A stretch of 64,000 bases of DNA from Candidatus Fluviicola riflensis (lineage in GTDB: Bacteria > Bacteroidota > Bacteroidia > Flavobacteriales_D > Crocinitomicaceae), in contig CP022585.1 in the NCBI GenBank assembly GCA_002243285.1, positions 3,150,641 to 3,214,640 on the forward strand. Direction: 5' to 3'. Made by a program: the position numbers and the translations under genes. Positions within the stretch are counted from its first letter, which is position 1, and every line of letters begins with the position of its first letter. The notes beneath the pieces are model-generated. The model was not told the DNA's origin and made no database searches. It was given only the letters and a program-made list of their open reading frames with translations. Of this stretch, positions 61,060-64,000 are shown one piece after another.

Positions 61060-63999
61060 TTAGAAATCAAACTTAACCCCTAAGCGAATTGTTCTTGGAG
61101 AACTAATATTAAAAGGATTCTGAACTTTCATAGCGTAATAATCTCTGAAAGACTGCTCATCCAATTGGTTTTGGATTGATGTCTGGTACTGCGCTGCCGC
61201 AAGATATCCATCATCGTTCCAGTTACCTGTAGCTCTGTAAACACCAAGAACGTTCATTTGGTTCAAAAGGTTGGTAGCACGAATGTAAACATTCAAGAAA
61301 GTTGTTTTTTTCTTTCCTTCTTTACCAAAATCGATGTTGAATGTGCGGTCTAACTGAATATCCAAACGGTATTGCCAAGGGAGACGGGAACCGTTTGTTG
61401 TACCTGTCAAACCAGCAGTATTCGGAGAAATGAGCCCTTCACCAGTGATGTCATTCTGAGCAGAGTATGGATTTCCTGAATAAATATTTGTCAGGATATT
61501 CAAACCAGTGTTTTCAAAGATTTTCGCATCACCGATCATTGGACCATTGTAGTCAGCTCCTTCACCATAACGGTAATCCAACGAGATTGCGAAAGCGTGA
61601 CGTTGGTCATACGAGTAAGGGAAGATGTTTCGCAGGTTAGGAAGTCCTGCATTGATCAAACCTGAAGCAGATGTTGCATCAGAACCTGTACCGTCAGCAA
61701 ACTGTAATGTGTAGGCAGCTGTCATCCGGATGTTTCCTGTACGACGCATATCGTATGAAACCGTGATTCCTTTTACAGTACCGAAGTCACGGTTACCATA
61801 TGTTTTGTAGGTATTCGGATATGCTTCAAATACGTTGATCAACTGAACGTTGTTACGTTGCTCACGGTAGAACGCTGAGATCTTCAATGAAGATGTTTTT
61901 GTCAATACCTGTTGGAAACCAAGTTCGTAATCAACTGTTTTTTCCGGCAACAAGTTAGGATTGTTAACCACATTCGAACGCGATTCGATGAATTGATAAT
62001 CGATCGGGTTAAAACGTGCTGCTGTTGTAGGACGTTTTGTCAATACATCATAGTGTGCAAAGAAAGACGCCTCATCTGAAATAGGGAAAGAGAACGCGAT
62101 ACGTGGCATCACATTGATTTGCGGCGTGTAATCTTCAAACGCATCTGAAGAGATTGTTTGAGTTGCAGCCGCACCAGGAGTTTTCAACCATGGTGAAATA
62201 CCCGCAGCACCACGAATTGTTTTCGGATCTTCCGTAACAATACCGTTCGCATCATACCATGTATCACCTTCACGGAATCCGTTAATCTGAGTCGGATTGT
62301 TTACATCATTCACATAAACGGTAGCTTCATCAGAAATAGATTCAGGAATCACAACCCAGTCGTAGGTATTAGGATCTGAACTTGCTTTAGCACGTGCTTC
62401 TGAAACATTGTTTGCTGTGTACAACAAATATTTGTCTTTCAACACCGGCTGGTTTGCATCGAATACATCGACACGAACACCAACGTTGAATACGATATCG
62501 TTGAAGGCAAATTTATCCATCGCATAACCGGAAATGTAAACCGGTTGGAAAGCCCCGATGAAACGTTTGTAATTTCCATTTTCATCGTACTCATTAAAGT
62601 ACTTGTCAATATCGGTATTTCCACGAACTTTTTTACCGGTATGGTCATACCCCCAGTATTCAACAAAGTTATTACCTCCGTTAAATAACTCATCTGGAGC
62701 GAACATATCAAAATTGTAAAGGTTCGGATCGTACTGGTCGATGTCGATGAAATCGTTTCCTGCAGGGTTTAATCCTAATTTATTACGTAAGTTATAATCG
62801 AAGAATGTTTGGTTGTCTCCGTTTTTTACACCACCGTATTCTCCTGAGCCCGACGTATAGGCATAACCAGAGTTCAAACGCTCGTAGGTGATTTTCTGGA
62901 AAGATCCTGAATCTGCAACTGTAAATTGTGTTGTATCCAACTCACTGATGTGGAAGTTAGTATACTGACGTGCAATTTCCCAGATACCGATAGGCCCGCT
63001 GTTTCCGGCTGTCCAACCTCTGTCCCAACGTTGTTCGTATTCGAAACCGAGTGAAATTGAGTGATCGCCGATATTTACGGAACCTGAACCAGTCACACGG
63101 AACTGATCGTTCTCTGTTTTCTGGAAATAGTTGTAAGGTGTACCAATGTTACTCCAGATACCGTAAACCGAATTCGGAACATCACCGTTTCTCAAAGCAT
63201 TACCTTGCTGAATTTGCAACAAGTTTTCGTAGTTATCAACCGGATCACCTGCGTAGATATCATAGTACTGAGCCGTAATTGCAGCAAGTGCTGAATTTGT
63301 TTCAGAAGGTGTAAAATCTACCAATACATCACGGAAACCGTTGTGCACATATTGCAATGTTTTGCTATCAAACTCATAAGACGGACGACGTGTTGTTACG
63401 AATTTACCAACGTGACCGTAGTTAAACAGATTGAATTCGTGCTTCGGATCAAACGCGTTAGTTTTCGATTTTGAGAAATCGACCATGATTGAATAAAACG
63501 CTGATTTGATTTTAGAGCTGCTTCCTTCTTCTCTATTGGAGAATCGTTGCGTAAAACGACCATACACACGCCAATCAAGAGTATTTGTTTTACCGAAGTT
63601 GGTAAAGTTCAACAATGAATTGGAGTAAGAATAAGCATTACCATAGTTATAGTTCAATGAACCACCAAACGTAAGATTAACGGATGGCCCAGTATTCACA
63701 TCAATTTTCGCCGAAGAAGAAAGCGTTGTGTTACGGGCATTCATACGCCAGTCTACCTTTTCAAAATCATCTTTACGCAGAAAGCTTGTATTGTGGAATG
63801 TTCCTGTTCCTGTAGATGTAGGGCTTAACGGGTTAGCCAGCAATGCATCACGCACGTCTTTTTTAACACGGTAACTACCTCCATTCAACGGACGGTTGTC
63901 CAATTCATCTGTAAAGTTGGCTGAAAGGAAGAATCCTAAACGCGGTTTTGTTTTTTTACCTGTTGAATCTTTCTGCATCCAAAGCGGACCCGAAATCAA
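61060..63999 (-). CDS. TonB-dependent receptor (C-terminal part, start beyond the window)
   Basis: At least 979 residues of an outer-membrane TonB-dependent receptor; the frame runs off the window edge, so the signal peptide, any carboxypeptidase-like domain and the plug lie outside. The visible part is the barrel: GPSVNLTFGGSLNYNYGNAYSYSNSLLNF, NVMPRIAFSFPISDEASFFAHYD, NPNLLPEKTVDYELGFQQVL, GNIRMTAAYTLQFADGTGSD, RHAFAISLDYRYGEGADY and the aromatic end PRTIRLGVKFDF. It probably imports or handles a ligand in connection with the following giant protein. First in an operon with that protein and the PorV-like gene. Confidence 0.92.
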   Translation of the reverse strand: MISGPLWMQKDSTGKKTKPRLGFFLSANFTDELDNRPLNGGSYRVKKDVRDALLANPLSPTSTGTGTFHNTSFLRKDDFEKVDWRMNARNTTLSSSAKIDVNTGPSVNLTFGGSLNYNYGNAYSYSNSLLNFTNFGKTNTLDWRVYGRFTQRFSNREEGSSSKIKSAFYSIMVDFSKSKTNAFDPKHEFNLFNYGHVGKFVTTRRPSYEFDSKTLQYVHNGFRDVLVDFTPSETNSALAAITAQYYDIYAGDPVDNYENLLQIQQGNALRNGDVPNSVYGIWSNIGTPYNYFQKTENDQFRVTGSGSVNIGDHSISLGFEYEQRWDRGWTAGNSGPIGIWEIARQYTNFHISELDTTQFTVADSGSFQKITYERLNSGYAYTSGSGEYGGVKNGDNQTFFDYNLRNKLGLNPAGNDFIDIDQYDPNLYNFDMFAPDELFNGGNNFVEYWGYDHTGKKVRGNTDIDKYFNEYDENGNYKRFIGAFQPVYISGYAMDKFAFNDIVFNVGVRVDVFDANQPVLKDKYLLYTANNVSEARAKASSDPNTYDWVVIPESISDEATVYVNDVNNPTQINGFREGDTWYDANGIVTEDPKTIRGAAGISPWLKTPGAAATQTISSDAFEDYTPQINVMPRIAFSFPISDEASFFAHYDVLTKRPTTAARFNPIDYQFIESRSNVVNNPNLLPEKTVDYELGFQQVLTKTSSLKISAFYREQRNNVQLINVFEAYPNTYKTYGNRDFGTVKGITVSYDMRRTGNIRMTAAYTLQFADGTGSDATSASGLINAGLPNLRNIFPYSYDQRHAFAISLDYRYGEGADYNGPMIGDAKIFENTGLNILTNIYSGNPYSAQNDITGEGLISPNTAGLTGTTNGSRLPWQYRLDIQLDRTFNIDFGKEGKKKTTFLNVYIRATNLLNQMNVLGVYRATGNWNDDGYLAAAQYQTSIQNQLDEQSFRDYYAMKVQNPFNISSPRTIRLGVKFDF

Positions 64000-64000
64000 T

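Noticed and set aside
1-64000. Possible CRISPR array, prophage or insertion sequence
   Set aside because: No regularly spaced repeats, transposase, integrase or phage structural genes were seen.

Overview
The window looks like chromosomal DNA of a Bacteroidota bacterium, most likely order Flavobacteriales and perhaps Crocinitomicaceae (Fluviicola-like); the family level is inference. The evidence is type IX secretion (T9SS) proteins (PorP/SprF family, PorV/PorQ family, gliding/T9SS-type C-terminal tails), Bacteroidota-type -7 promoter elements (TAnnTTTG) just upstream of several starts, little sign of Shine-Dalgarno sequences, many lipoproteins with a short Cys-terminated signal, and small intergenic hairpin repeats. 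I saw no rRNA, tRNA, CRISPR array, transposase or prophage.

Layout. 1-8.3 kb: rimO; a small lipoprotein; a trhO-lgt pair; a TMTC-like membrane/TPR protein; an ECF sigma factor overlapping a membrane-anchored regulator with a beta-barrel C-terminus. 8.5-16 kb: a secreted protein of unknown function, dnaB, a TetR regulator with a hotdog thioesterase (each preceded by the same palindromic operator), xthA and a MutS2 that ends without an Smr domain. 16-24 kb: a divergent HxlR/DoxX pair with a clustered palindrome between them, a tgt-lptG/F-DUF481 operon, a glycosyltransferase overlapping a second ECF sigma factor, and a long-chain acyl-CoA synthetase. 24-32.5 kb: an operon of integral membrane protein, short-chain dehydrogenase and lipoprotein amidohydrolase; a YkuD-like protein; a CxxCH lipoprotein; two universal stress proteins. 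32.7-39.6 kb: purL-rsmG-flavin reductase-VanW/glycosyltransferase fusion, an AraC regulator and a DUF6265-like lipoprotein. 39.6-44.4 kb: a conserved unknown, an orphan membrane-fusion lipoprotein, two tandem paralogous histidine kinases and a small exported protein. 44.7-64 kb: a PorP/SprF-OmpA pair, a 1395-residue secreted protein, an acyltransferase-SGNH/PKD pair, greA-HIT, and an operon TonB-dependent receptor (cut by the window edge) - second 1395-residue protein - PorV-like protein.

The most unusual parts are the TonB receptor / giant secreted protein / PorV-like operon with its stand-alone paralogue 5 kb away; the VanW-glycosyltransferase fusion; the TetR and HxlR operator architectures; and several families of intergenic hairpins. 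One of these has two copies, 12 kb apart, sharing a 19-base core inside different 21-base inverted repeats.

Where a family name is given it rests on motifs visible in the translated protein; no similarity search was run. Start codons were moved to the first well-placed ATG (or GTG) wherever the longest open frame began with TTG or ran over a promoter element.
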